Origin: Faecalibacterium prausnitzii
Lineage (GTDB): Bacteria; Bacillota; Clostridia; Oscillospirales; Ruminococcaceae
Assembly (NCBI RefSeq): GCF_003287495.1
Contig: NZ_PRLE01000003.1
Location: forward strand, 186,001-250,000
Reading direction: 5' to 3'
Length of the DNA stretch: 64,000 nt
The position numbers and the translations under genes were made by a program. The notes beneath the pieces are model-generated. The model was not told where the DNA came from. It ran no database searches and worked only from the letters and a program-made list of their open reading frames with translations. Below, in pieces: positions 42,160 to 50,577 of this stretch (position 1 is its first letter; each line of letters begins with the position of its first letter).

Positions 42160-42884
42160 AACAGGCTCAGAGCCTCCTCATCGGCCACGAGGATGCAGTC
42201 GGGGTGCATCTGCAGGATGGAGCCCGGGCACTCGGGGGTCACGGGGCCGGAGACGACGGCCTTGACCGCCTTGGCCTTGGCCAGACCGTTGGCCACCACC
42301 AGCACCTTGCGGGCCTGCATGATGGTCTTGATGCCCATGGTGTATGCCTGCTTGGGCACCAGATCCTCGTTGCCGTCAAAGAAGCGCTTGTTGGCCTCGA
42401 TGGTGGCGGGGGTCAGGTCCACGCAGTGGGTCTCCAGCTCAAAGGCCTCGCCCGGCTCGTTGAAGCCGATGTGGCCGTTGGGGCCCAGGCCCAGCAGCTG
42501 CAGGTCGATGCCTCCCACGCTGTGGATGATGTCGTTGTACTTGGCGCAGGCATCAACGGCATCGGGGTTGGTGCCGTCGGGCAGGTGAATGGCCTCGGGG
42601 CGGATGTTCACATGGTCAAACAGGTTCTTGTGCATGAAGCTCCAGTAGCTTTCCGGGTGCTCTTTGGGCAGGCCGCGGTACTCGTCCAGATTCACGGTGG
42701 TCACCTCAGAGAAATCCAGGTCGCCCTTGTTGTACCACTCCACCAGCTGGGCGTAGGCCCCCACCGGGGTGCCGCCCGTTGCCAGGCCCAGCACGCAGTT
42801 GGGTTTCATGATGACCTGCGCGGAGATGATGTTGGCTGCCTTGCGGGACATATCCTTGTAATCTTTTGCACGAATGATCTTCAT
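42156..42884 (-). CDS. nagB: Glucosamine-6-phosphate deaminase
   Basis: A 242-residue isomerase/deaminase giving fructose-6-P and ammonia. Conserved stretches are 'VLGLATGGTPVGAYAQLVEWY', 'TTVNLDEYRGLPKEHPESYWSFMHKNLFDHV', 'LLGLGPNGHIGFNEPGEAFE' and 'KQAYTMGIKTIMQARKVLVVANG'. It opens the nagB-nagA-GNAT operon. A GC-rich terminator separates it from the nagE-like PTS gene upstream. Confidence 0.97.
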   Translation of the reverse strand: MKIIRAKDYKDMSRKAANIISAQVIMKPNCVLGLATGGTPVGAYAQLVEWYNKGDLDFSEVTTVNLDEYRGLPKEHPESYWSFMHKNLFDHVNIRPEAIHLPDGTNPDAVDACAKYNDIIHSVGGIDLQLLGLGPNGHIGFNEPGEAFELETHCVDLTPATIEANKRFFDGNEDLVPKQAYTMGIKTIMQARKVLVVANGLAKAKAVKAVVSGPVTPECPGSILQMHPDCILVADEEALSLL

Positions 42885-43004
42885 ACGAATAACCTCCCAG
42901 TTTTTTACGGCCCCCGCAGTGCGGCGGTCCTTCAGCTGCTCTCAGTATACCACAGAACAGCAGGATCTACAATTCCGGCAAAACGCCAGCGGACAAAACA
43001 AGAA

Positions 43005-43040
43005 CCGCCGGGGCCGGGTACAAATACCCGGCCCCGGCGG
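43005..43040 (-). terminator. Terminator between the PTS gene and nagB
   Basis: A 16-bp perfect GC-rich stem (43005-43020 with 43025-43040) with a CAAA loop, followed on the minus strand by TTCTTGTTTTG. Confidence 0.8.
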
Positions 43041-43109
43041 CCTCAGGAATGCTTTCTTGCGGAATCAACCAGCTTTTTCCGCAAAGATGTCTGTTACAGG
43101 TGCTGTGCG

Positions 43110-44582
43110 TTACAGCATCTTCTTCAGCTCGTCGTACACGAACTGCACCTTGGTGCCGATGACCACCTGGCAGGTGCTCTTATCGGGGCGGATGACGCCG
43201 GCAGCACCGGCAGCCTTCACAGCCTTCTCGTCCACCTGGGTGTAGTCCTTGATGGTGAAACGCAGGCGGGTAGCGCAGTAGTCCACGCTGGAGACGTTCT
43301 CCTTGCCGCCGATGGCCTTCAGCACGCCGGCTGCGACCTCGGTGTAGTTGTTGTTGGCCAGCACGACCTTCTTCTCAGCCTCTTCGGCGTCCTCGTCCTC
43401 ACGGCCGGGGGTCTTCAGGTCGAACTTGGTGATGGCAAAGTAGAACACTGCATAGAACACCACGAATGCCGCGATGCCCAGAGGAATGATCATCCAAGTC
43501 TTAGCGGCTGCGGGCAGGGAAGCAGAGAACACCAGGTCGGTAGCGCCTGCGGAGAAGCAGAAGCCTGCACGGAAGCCGGAGTAATAGGTGATGATGGTGA
43601 AGATGCCGTACAGAGCGGAGTACACAACGTACAGCGGGAAGCACAGGAACATGAAGCCGAACTCGAAAGGCTCGGTGACGCCGCAGACAAAAGCGCAGAT
43701 GGCGGCGGACAGAACCAGACCGATGGCAGCTTTCTTGTTCTTAGCGGTCTTGACCATAGCCAGAGCCGCACCGGCGACACCGAACATCATGCAGGGGAAG
43801 AAGCCGGACATGTACATACCCAGGCTCCAGCCCACGTCAGCAGAGGTCTCGCCTGCCCAGAAGTGGGACAGGTCGCCCAGGCCGATGGTGTCGAACCAGA
43901 ACACGTTGTTCAGAGCGTGGTGCAGGCCGGTGGGGATGAGCAGACGGTTCAGGAAAGCGTAGATGCCGGCGCCGATGCCGCCCATGCCAGCGATGCCGTT
44001 GCCGACGGCGACCAGAGCGCCGAAGATGACGGGCCAGACGAACAGCAGAACGACAGAGACAACGATGGAGATCAGGCCGGTGGCGATGGCGACGAAGCGC
44101 TTGCCGGAGAAGAATGCCAGCCAGTCAGGCATCTGGGTGCTCTTGAACTTGTTGTAGCAGGTTGCGCCCACCACAGCGGCCAGAATGCCGATGAAAGAGT
44201 TGCCGGCCACTTTCTGGAAAGCGATGTAGGTAGCGGTGCCCTCTTCGAGGCTGCGCACCATGCTGACCACACCGGGGTTCAGCAGCTGCTGCATCATCAG
44301 ATAGCTGACCAGACCGGCCAGACCAGCGGTACCATCGTGGTCATCCGCCAGGCCGACGGCCGCGCCGATGGCGAACAGCCATGCCATGTTATCGATCAGT
44401 GCGCCGCCTGCCTTGACCAGCAGGAAGCCGACGGTGTAAGCCGCGCCGGAAGTTGCTGCACCGGGAACGCCCATAACGCCCGGAGCAAAGGCATAACCAA
44501 GACCCATCAGGATGCCGCAGATCGGCAGCACAGCGACGGGAAGCATCAGTGCCTTGCCCAATTTCTGGAGATACTTCATCAT
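43110..44582 (-). CDS. nagE: PTS glucose/N-acetylglucosamine transporter, EIICB
   Basis: A 490-residue membrane permease fused to an EIIB domain. The start is the ATG at 44582, 9 bases after AAGGAGG. The EIIC part (1-385) opens 'LQKLGKALMLPVAVLPICGILMGLGYAF' and has the substrate loop 'GVTEPFEFGFMFL'. The EIIB part (about 405-490) has the phosphorylation Cys at residue 436 in 'SSVDYCATRLRFTIKD'. No EIIA domain is attached, so a separate EIIA must phosphorylate it. The adjacent nagBA genes support GlcNAc as substrate. Confidence 0.9.
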   Translation of the reverse strand: MMKYLQKLGKALMLPVAVLPICGILMGLGYAFAPGVMGVPGAATSGAAYTVGFLLVKAGGALIDNMAWLFAIGAAVGLADDHDGTAGLAGLVSYLMMQQLLNPGVVSMVRSLEEGTATYIAFQKVAGNSFIGILAAVVGATCYNKFKSTQMPDWLAFFSGKRFVAIATGLISIVVSVVLLFVWPVIFGALVAVGNGIAGMGGIGAGIYAFLNRLLIPTGLHHALNNVFWFDTIGLGDLSHFWAGETSADVGWSLGMYMSGFFPCMMFGVAGAALAMVKTAKNKKAAIGLVLSAAICAFVCGVTEPFEFGFMFLCFPLYVVYSALYGIFTIITYYSGFRAGFCFSAGATDLVFSASLPAAAKTWMIIPLGIAAFVVFYAVFYFAITKFDLKTPGREDEDAEEAEKKVVLANNNYTEVAAGVLKAIGGKENVSSVDYCATRLRFTIKDYTQVDEKAVKAAGAAGVIRPDKSTCQVVIGTKVQFVYDELKKML

Positions 44583-44840
44583 AAGACACATTCCTCCTTA
44601 AAGAATGTTTGTGTTATGGCAGCTCCTGGTTGAAAGCCGTCCATAATTTCGTAACATCATCTTAACACATTTTCAGCAAAAAAGAAAGTCGTTCCCATCA
44701 AATTTTCATGTTTTTGCCTCAAAAGTCCCTATTTGACGGTTTAGTAGTCAAAAGTTTTTGGATTTTTTGCGCAAAAACCCAATTCATCTTTCCTCACGGC
44801 TGAAAAATCTTTTCTTTTCGCGGCTTCTCCGGCAAACACC

Positions 44841-44869
44841 TTGCATCCCCGGGCGGAATCGGGTACAAT
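44841..44869 (+). promoter_or_regulatory. Promoter of prmA-rsmE
   Basis: TTGCAT (44841-44846), 17-base spacer and TACAAT (44864-44869), about 45 bases before prmA. The 44583-44840 zone also holds an inverted repeat TTTGAC/GTCAAA at 44732-44751 on the nagE side, a possible operator. Confidence 0.65.
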
Positions 44870-44913
44870 CCTATATAAGTACAACACTTTTCAAAACAGG
44901 AGGATTTTCCGCA

Positions 44914-45825
44914 ATGGAATGGACTGATATTCGCCTGACCGTGGCCAAAGCCGATGCCGACAACGCCGAGGCCGTGGCCACCATGATCGCCGAGGGCGGC
45001 ATTTATATTGAGGACTACAGTGACATTGAGCAGCAGGTGGCTGAGATCGCCCATGTGGATCTCATTGAGCAGGAGCTGCTGGATAAGCCCCGCGACCAGG
45101 TCATCATCCACATGTATCTGGAGCCGGGCGCTTCCCCCGTGGAAACGCTGGCCCTCATCGCCGCCCGGATGGAGGCGGCAGGCATCGCCTACACCGCCGA
45201 GACCGAGGGCGTGGAGCAGGAGGACTGGCAGAACGGCTGGCGCAAATATTACCACCCCATGGACATCGGCCAGCACCTGGCCATCGTGCCCTCCTGGCAG
45301 GAATATGACACCGACCGTGTCAAGCTCATCCTGGACCCCGGCCTGGCCTTTGGCACCGGCGGCCACGAGACCACCAGCCTCTGCCTGGAAGCGCTGGACG
45401 AGCGGGTCAAGGGCGGCGAGCGGGTGCTGGATATCGGCACCGGCAGCGGCATCCTGGCCATTGCCGCCCTGAAACTGGGCGCTGCCAGCGCCGAGGGCGT
45501 GGACATCGACCCGGTCGCCGTCCGTACCGCCGGGGAGAACGCCGCCCTCAACGGCGTGGCCGACAAGCTCACCGTTCTGGTGGGCGACCTCTCCGACAAG
45601 GCCAGCGGCAAATATGACATCATCACCGCCAACATCGTGGCAAACGCCATCATGTCCCTGGCCCCCGCCGTGCCCGGCCTGATGGCCGACAACGGCGTCT
45701 TCATTGCCAGCGGCATCATTGACAGCCGCAAAGACGAGGTGCTGGCCGCCCTGAAATCTGCCGGCCTCGCCGTGCAGGAAGTAAAAGAGAAGCGCGGCTG
45801 GGAGTGCATCATTTGTAAAAAGTAA
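44914..45825 (+). CDS. prmA: Ribosomal protein L11 methyltransferase
   Basis: A 303-residue SAM-dependent enzyme that trimethylates L11. The start is the ATG at 44914 after CAGGAGG; longer frames run back over the promoter. The substrate-recognition domain fills residues 1-100. The methyltransferase domain shows 'LDPGLAFGTGGHETTSLCLEAL', SAM motif I 'VLDIGTGSGILAIAALKLGA', 'GVDIDPVAVRTAGENAALNG' and the NIVAN motif. rsmE follows after a dispersed repeat, a gene pair common in Firmicutes. Confidence 0.95.
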   Translation: MEWTDIRLTVAKADADNAEAVATMIAEGGIYIEDYSDIEQQVAEIAHVDLIEQELLDKPRDQVIIHMYLEPGASPVETLALIAARMEAAGIAYTAETEGVEQEDWQNGWRKYYHPMDIGQHLAIVPSWQEYDTDRVKLILDPGLAFGTGGHETTSLCLEALDERVKGGERVLDIGTGSGILAIAALKLGAASAEGVDIDPVAVRTAGENAALNGVADKLTVLVGDLSDKASGKYDIITANIVANAIMSLAPAVPGLMADNGVFIASGIIDSRKDEVLAALKSAGLAVQEVKEKRGWECIICKK

Positions 45826-45935
45826 AACCTCTCAGGCGCTTCGCGCCAGCCGTTCCCCTTTCGGCACTTCCGTGCCACCTCCCCCGGCCGGGGGAGTCTT
45901 TCCCATCAGGGGAGCCCTTGGCATAACGGGTCAGC
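45824..45935 (+). repeat. Dispersed hairpin repeat, long form (R3), between prmA and rsmE
   Basis: It begins at the prmA stop codon (TAA 45823-45825): AAAACCTCTCAGGCGC, hairpin GGCGC/GCGCC, CCAGC, then an inserted segment with CGGCACTT/AAGTGCC-like and CTCCCCCGG/CCGGGGGAG hairpins, then CATCAGGGGAGCCCTTGGCA. The same long arrangement recurs in inverted orientation at 63900-63991. Confidence 0.8.
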
Positions 45936-45983
45936 TCTGCTGACTGCGAATGGCTGCAAAACAAATCAACGGGAGTTTATAAA

Positions 45984-46727
45984 ATGCCTCATCGTTACTT
46001 TACCACCGAGATCGCCGACGGCGCGGCTGTGCTGCGCGGCTCCGACGCCCACCACCTGGCCCGGGTGATGCGGGCAAAACAGGGCGATACTGTCATTTTA
46101 TGTGACGGCAACGCTGTGGAGTACACCGCCACCATCACCGGGTTCGGGGACGAGTGCGTGGAGTTCCGCGTGGAACCGGGCTACCCCAGCGCCGCCGAAC
46201 CCAGTGTGGAAGTCACCCTGCTGGCGGGCTACCCCAAGCAGGACAAACTGGAACAGATCATCAAACACGGCGTGGAGCTGGGCTGCACCCACTTTATCCC
46301 GTTCTTCAGCCGCTACTGCGTGGCCGCCCCCAAAAAAGAGGAACAGAAAAACGAGCGCTACAACCGCATCGCCTTTGAGGCCGCCAAGCAGTGCGGCCGG
46401 GGCGTGCTGCCGGATGTGGCTCTGCCCCTGCCCAATTTCGGGGCGGTCTGCCGCAGCCTTGCCGGGTACGACCTCGTGCTCTTCTGCTATGAGTGCGGCG
46501 GCGAGCCTCTCCGCCAGCTGCTGGCGGAGGCCAAGCCCGCTGACGGCAAAAAGCTGAAAATCGCCATCATCACCGGTGCCGAGGGCGGCTTTGCCGCCGA
46601 GGAAGCCGAAATGGCCGCCAAGGCCGGGGCCAAGACCGTCGGCCTGGGCCCCCGCATCCTCCGCTGCGAGACCGCCCCCCTGGCGGTGCTCTCCGCCGTG
46701 ATGACCCTGACGGGGAACCTGGAGTAA
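45984..46727 (+). CDS. rsmE: 16S rRNA (uracil-1498-N3)-methyltransferase
   Basis: A 247-residue SPOUT-class methyltransferase. Features are the N-terminal PUA-like part 'LRGSDAHHLARVMRAKQGDTVILCDG', then 'LLAGYPKQDKLEQIIKHGVELGCTHFIPFFSRYCV', 'RYNRIAFEAAKQCGRGVLPDV' and the knot 'ITGAEGGFAAEEAEMAAKAGAKTVGLGPRILRCETAPLAVLS'. It modifies the small ribosomal subunit. Ribosome site CGGGAGT. Second gene of the prmA operon. Confidence 0.95.
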   Translation: MPHRYFTTEIADGAAVLRGSDAHHLARVMRAKQGDTVILCDGNAVEYTATITGFGDECVEFRVEPGYPSAAEPSVEVTLLAGYPKQDKLEQIIKHGVELGCTHFIPFFSRYCVAAPKKEEQKNERYNRIAFEAAKQCGRGVLPDVALPLPNFGAVCRSLAGYDLVLFCYECGGEPLRQLLAEAKPADGKKLKIAIITGAEGGFAAEEAEMAAKAGAKTVGLGPRILRCETAPLAVLSAVMTLTGNLE

Positions 46728-46740
46728 GCCATCCGACGCA

Positions 46741-46780
46741 AAACCGCCCAGCCGAGTCATTTTGCTCGACCGGGCGGTTT
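46741..46780. terminator. Bidirectional terminator
   Basis: AAACCGCCC (46741-46749) pairs with GGGCGGTTT (46772-46780), with an inner CGAG/CTCG stem, then CTTTTTG. It lies 13 bases after rsmE and just before the end of the convergent gene. Confidence 0.85.
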
Positions 46781-46787
46781 CTTTTTG

Positions 46788-48419
46788 TTATTCCAATTCT
46801 TCCTCCTCCGGGAGGGCGTCGGCCTCCAGCAGGGCTTTTTTGGCCTCCAGCAGGTTCTGGGGGCTCATGGAAAAGCTCCGCAGGCCCAGCTGCAGGTACT
46901 GGGTGGCGTTGGCCGGGTTGCCCACGGCAAGGCCGCAGATCGTCACCGGAACATTGCCCTGTTTGGCGGTGTCCATCACCATCCGGATGAGCTTTTTCAT
47001 GGCTTTGCTGGCCGGGCGGTAGTAGTGCTCCGCCGGAGCCAGCTCCCGGTCCACCGCGTGGGTATACTGGGTCAGGTCGTTGGTGCCGATGACGAAGAAG
47101 CCGCAGCCATGGGCCACAAATTCTTCCGCCGTCAGGCAGGCCGAGGGCACACTGAGCATAACACCGAACGAGGTATCCTCATTGAACGAGACACCCCGCT
47201 CCCGCAGGCGCTGGCGGCACCGCTCCACCACCTCCATGGCGGCGTCCCAGTCTTCCACGTCCGTCACCATGGGGAACATGACCCGCAGCGGGCCCCGGGC
47301 CGCCGCCCGCATGAGGGCGCAGATCTGCGTTTCAAACTGGCGGGGGTTGCGCAGGCTGTTGCGGATGCCGCGCAGGCCCAGCTTGGAGGACTGCAGACCC
47401 TGGTAGGCGTCCGCCATGGTGCGGTCGGCACCAAAATCAAAGGTGCGCACCGTCACCGGGCAGCCATTGGCTGCGGCGAGGCAGGAAGTGTAGAAGAAAT
47501 ACTGCTCCTGCTCGTCCAGAATGCGGCCGGGCAGCATCATGTAGCTGCTGCGCAGCAGACCTACGCCGCAGGCACCAGACTGCATGGCCGTGTCGATGTC
47601 CTCCGGGCCGAAGCAGTTGGCCAGCAGCTCAAAGGCGGCACCATCCCGGGTGCGGTTGGGCAGGGCGCGGAGCGCGCTCAGCTCCTCGTTCTCCCGCTGC
47701 AGCTCACAGATGCGGGTCACTGCCTGCTGGCGGGCGGCGGCATCCGGGTCCAGGATGCACTCCCCCTTGGTGGCGTCCAGGATCACGGCACGGCCATCAC
47801 AGTCGTCCAGAAAACCCTGGCCCACCTGCACGATGCCGGGGATGTTCATGGCCCGGGCAATAATGGCGGCATGGCTCTGGCCGCTGCCCTCGGAGGTGAT
47901 GAGTCCCAGGATCATGCCGGAGGGCACACTGAACAGGTCGGTGGGCATGAGAACATCTGCCGCCAGGATCACCGGGTGATCCAGCGCCATCCAGACCCGG
48001 GGACGGTTGCCCAGAATATTGACCACGCGGCTGGTGGCGTCCAGGATATCCACGCTCCGCAGCTGCATGTAGGCGTTGTCTTTCATATTGGCCAGCCGCT
48101 CGGCATAGCGGCGGCCCACCCGGTCCATCGCCTCGGCGGCTCCCACGCCCGCCTTGATCTGAAAACGGACTTCATTCATCATGCCCTCGTCTTCCAGCAT
48201 CATGCTCTGAAACAGGAAGATGGCCTGCTCGGTGGGTGCCGAGCGCTCGGCCATGGAATCCAGCTCGGTCTGGGCCGTGTGGATGGCCTCGTCCAGCATC
48301 CGCTGTTCCCGCTCCGGGTTGAACGGCCCATCGCTGAACGTTTCCACATGGCGTTCCAGACGGCTCACCTGGCCCAGCACCAGCCCGGGCGAGGCAGAAG
48401 CTCCCTTGTAAACTTTCAT
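46788..48419 (-). CDS. Divergent PTS enzyme I paralogue with altered active site
   Basis: A 543-residue protein with the full domain order of phosphoenolpyruvate-protein phosphotransferase. The phosphorylated His is kept (H183 in GSGQSHAAIIARAMNIPGIV), as are 'LRGIRNSLRNPRQFETQICALMRA', 'FDFGADR' and 'IGTNDLTQYTHAVDR'. However, the Mg2+-binding Glu of the usual (I/V)MxExP motif is Ser (S423 in VMLSVPSA), and the usual CGE near the C-terminus is CGL. It may be a weak or regulatory enzyme I. Its last bases are at 46788 and it overlaps the upstream patatin gene by 4 bases. No HPr gene is nearby. Confidence 0.8.
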   Translation of the reverse strand: MKVYKGASASPGLVLGQVSRLERHVETFSDGPFNPEREQRMLDEAIHTAQTELDSMAERSAPTEQAIFLFQSMMLEDEGMMNEVRFQIKAGVGAAEAMDRVGRRYAERLANMKDNAYMQLRSVDILDATSRVVNILGNRPRVWMALDHPVILAADVLMPTDLFSVPSGMILGLITSEGSGQSHAAIIARAMNIPGIVQVGQGFLDDCDGRAVILDATKGECILDPDAAARQQAVTRICELQRENEELSALRALPNRTRDGAAFELLANCFGPEDIDTAMQSGACGVGLLRSSYMMLPGRILDEQEQYFFYTSCLAAANGCPVTVRTFDFGADRTMADAYQGLQSSKLGLRGIRNSLRNPRQFETQICALMRAAARGPLRVMFPMVTDVEDWDAAMEVVERCRQRLRERGVSFNEDTSFGVMLSVPSACLTAEEFVAHGCGFFVIGTNDLTQYTHAVDRELAPAEHYYRPASKAMKKLIRMVMDTAKQGNVPVTICGLAVGNPANATQYLQLGLRSFSMSPQNLLEAKKALLEADALPEEEELE

Positions 48420-49609
48420 TTCTCGATCACCTCCGGCAGCACCGGGCCCGTCAGCACACGATACACCAGTGCCTGTAAAAACGTGTTGGGCAATAACGCG
48501 GCCCGGGCGGCATCCGCCGCGCGGCCGCTGCCCTCAAACAGCGGGGCAAAGCTCTCAATGCGGTCTTTTTCGCATTTTTCCAGAAACGCCTTGCCCAGTG
48601 TCTCCGTGGTATAGAACTGTGTGGGGTCCACGCCCACATCCTCGGCGGCGGCTTCCAGCGGGGCCAGCTCCGCGTCCTTGAGGTTGGCCAGCCGCAGGGC
48701 CAGGTCTGCCGTCAGGGTAACGGGGTATTTTTCCCGCACGGACTTCTGCTGCTGGCCGAACTGCCACGCAAAGGCCGCCGCGTCCTGGCAGCTCCGCGCG
48801 TCACAGGAGACGGCGTAGGCACAGCCCCGCAGGCAGCCCATGGCCCGGCGGGTATCGTAGTAGCCCAGCTCCATGTTCCGCCGGGCCGTGTCGGGGTCAA
48901 AGTGGAGGATATCGCCCAGCTCCCAATAGCTCCTGATGAGGGTGGTGGGCAGGCCCGTGCGGTTGGGGCGGGTGATGCCCACGCCCTCCAGGTCCACGCA
49001 GACCAGCTCGTCGGCCCCCATCTTCTGGGCCAGCGCCGTGGGCATGTTGTCCCGGTAGCCGCCATCCAGGTAAGAGACGCCGTCAATGATGTGGGCACGC
49101 AGGGCGGGGAAGCAGGCGGCGGAGGCCAGCAGGTAGTCCTTGACTTTGCCGTGGGGGATGTCGTCCAGCGCCAGTTCCCGGGCCTTGAGGCCCCGCTGCT
49201 CCACCGTGACCAGACCCAGCCGGATGGGGGAAGCACGGAGGGCGTCCTCGTCCAGCACCCGCTCCACGATCTCTTCCAGCGGGGAGACATCCATGCCGCC
49301 CTGCCGCACCACGTCCCGCAAAAAGGCGTGGAGTTCTGAGAGGTCGGCGTTCTGCTCCGGCAGCTCCATCACATCCTGGCTGCGGATGGTCAGCCACATA
49401 TCCCGGGCCGTCTCATAGAGGTCCAGCGCAAACATGGCCCCGTTCAGGCTGCCCACACTGGTGCCCGTGATAATCCCGGGCCGCCAGCCCAGCTCCGTCA
49501 GGGCACGCCATACGCCCACCTGATAGCTGCCGCGGGCACCGCCGCCTGCCAGCACCAGTGCCCGCACCGGGGCATGGACAGAGTTATTTACAGGTCGATT
49601 CCAGGCCAT
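48416..49609 (-). CDS. Patatin-like phospholipase
   Basis: A 397-residue lipid acyl hydrolase. The oxyanion loop GGGARG (residues 22-27), the nucleophile elbow GTSVG with S51, and the catalytic Asp in YLDGGYRDN (D182) are all present. A C-terminal extension of about 170 residues has no recognised domain. The start is the ATG at 49609 after GGGAGG; a GTG three codons earlier is possible. The 4-base overlap with the enzyme I-like gene implies translational coupling, an unusual pairing whose meaning is unknown. Confidence 0.88.
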   Translation of the reverse strand: MAWNRPVNNSVHAPVRALVLAGGGARGSYQVGVWRALTELGWRPGIITGTSVGSLNGAMFALDLYETARDMWLTIRSQDVMELPEQNADLSELHAFLRDVVRQGGMDVSPLEEIVERVLDEDALRASPIRLGLVTVEQRGLKARELALDDIPHGKVKDYLLASAACFPALRAHIIDGVSYLDGGYRDNMPTALAQKMGADELVCVDLEGVGITRPNRTGLPTTLIRSYWELGDILHFDPDTARRNMELGYYDTRRAMGCLRGCAYAVSCDARSCQDAAAFAWQFGQQQKSVREKYPVTLTADLALRLANLKDAELAPLEAAAEDVGVDPTQFYTTETLGKAFLEKCEKDRIESFAPLFEGSGRAADAARAALLPNTFLQALVYRVLTGPVLPEVIEK

Positions 49610-49689
49610 GGTCCGCACCTCCCTCTGGTCGGTTCCAGTTTTTCAAATTATAGCATACTTTCCGGGAAAATTCTCTCTGTTTTTGCAAC

Positions 49690-49719
49690 AAAAAAGAGGG
49701 AAGTTTTTTGCTTCCCTCT
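49690..49719 (-). terminator. Terminator of the LytTR regulator gene
   Basis: AGAGGGAAG (49695-49703) pairs with CTTCCCTCT (49711-49719) and on the minus strand runs into TTTTTTG, about 20 bases after the regulator stop. Confidence 0.85.
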
Positions 49720-49737
49720 CCAGTTTCTTTGTTGGCG

Positions 49738-50466
49738 TTACGGATTTTGTTCCATCCAGGCTTTAAACCGGGCTCGGACGGCGGCTTCCTTGCCGCGGGG
49801 GATGGGCACCCGGGCCCCGCTCCGCATCCGGAACTCGCCTGCCGCCAGCTGCTCTGCCGCCGCCAGGTTGACCACATAGGAGCGGTGGGGCTGCAAAAAG
49901 CGGTCGTCCGCCAGCAGGGGCTTTGCCACCTCCGCAAAGGGCACCCGGAGGGAGAGGGAGGGCACGTCCTCCCCGGTGGCAAGATGGAAATGCACCACAT
50001 GGTGGGTACACTCCAGATACTCGATGTTCGCAAAGGGCAGCGCCCGCAGGCCCGCCGCCGTGGACACCGCGATGACCGGGCCGTACTCCGGCTCAGTGGC
50101 ACGGTCCAGCAGGGCGGTGAACTGCTCCGGGCGGAACGGCAGCAGCAGGTACTGCATGGCGTCCACCCGGTAGGCATTGTAGGCGTGGGCGGGCGTGTGG
50201 GCAAAAAAGGCCAGCGGGGCCCGCGCGCCGTGCCGCCGCAGGGTATCGGCGGCTTTCAGGCCCGCCGGGGCGTTGCCCGCCGTCAGCTCCACAAGGTAGA
50301 GCTCGTACCGGGTCCCCTCGGCGTCCCGGGCCAGCAGGGCGTCCACCCCGGGCAGCTGCTCCACGATGCAGGCATCCGCCCGGCGGGCATAATATTCCAG
50401 ACACTGCCGCTCCACCCGGCCGCGCAGCACCGGGTCCGGGCTGCACACTGCAATGTGAAAGATCAT
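49738..50466 (-). CDS. LytTR-type response regulator with degenerate receiver domain
   Basis: A 242-residue protein. Residues 1-118 have the layout of a receiver domain, but key residues differ: the acidic pocket reads VCSPDP, the phosphorylation site Asp is Glu (E60 in LYLVELTAG), and the usual Lys near the end is lost (YLLLPF). Residues 135-240 are a LytTR DNA-binding domain ('IEYLECTHHVVHFHL', 'FLQPHRSYVVNLAAAEQLAAGEFRMRSGARVPIPR'). No histidine kinase is adjacent. It probably binds DNA without classical phosphorylation. The start is the ATG at 50466; a TTG at 50475 lies closer to the AAAGGGGG site and cannot be excluded. Confidence 0.82.
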   Translation of the reverse strand: MIFHIAVCSPDPVLRGRVERQCLEYYARRADACIVEQLPGVDALLARDAEGTRYELYLVELTAGNAPAGLKAADTLRRHGARAPLAFFAHTPAHAYNAYRVDAMQYLLLPFRPEQFTALLDRATEPEYGPVIAVSTAAGLRALPFANIEYLECTHHVVHFHLATGEDVPSLSLRVPFAEVAKPLLADDRFLQPHRSYVVNLAAAEQLAAGEFRMRSGARVPIPRGKEAAVRARFKAWMEQNP

Positions 50467-50577
50467 GGTTTCCAAAAGCCCCCTTTCCGGGCTGTGTGCC
50501 GCACCGCTTGCATTTTGCGGGCAGCGAGAGTATCATAACAGAAAAGCACCAGACTACAACAAAAAGGAGACGCCGCC

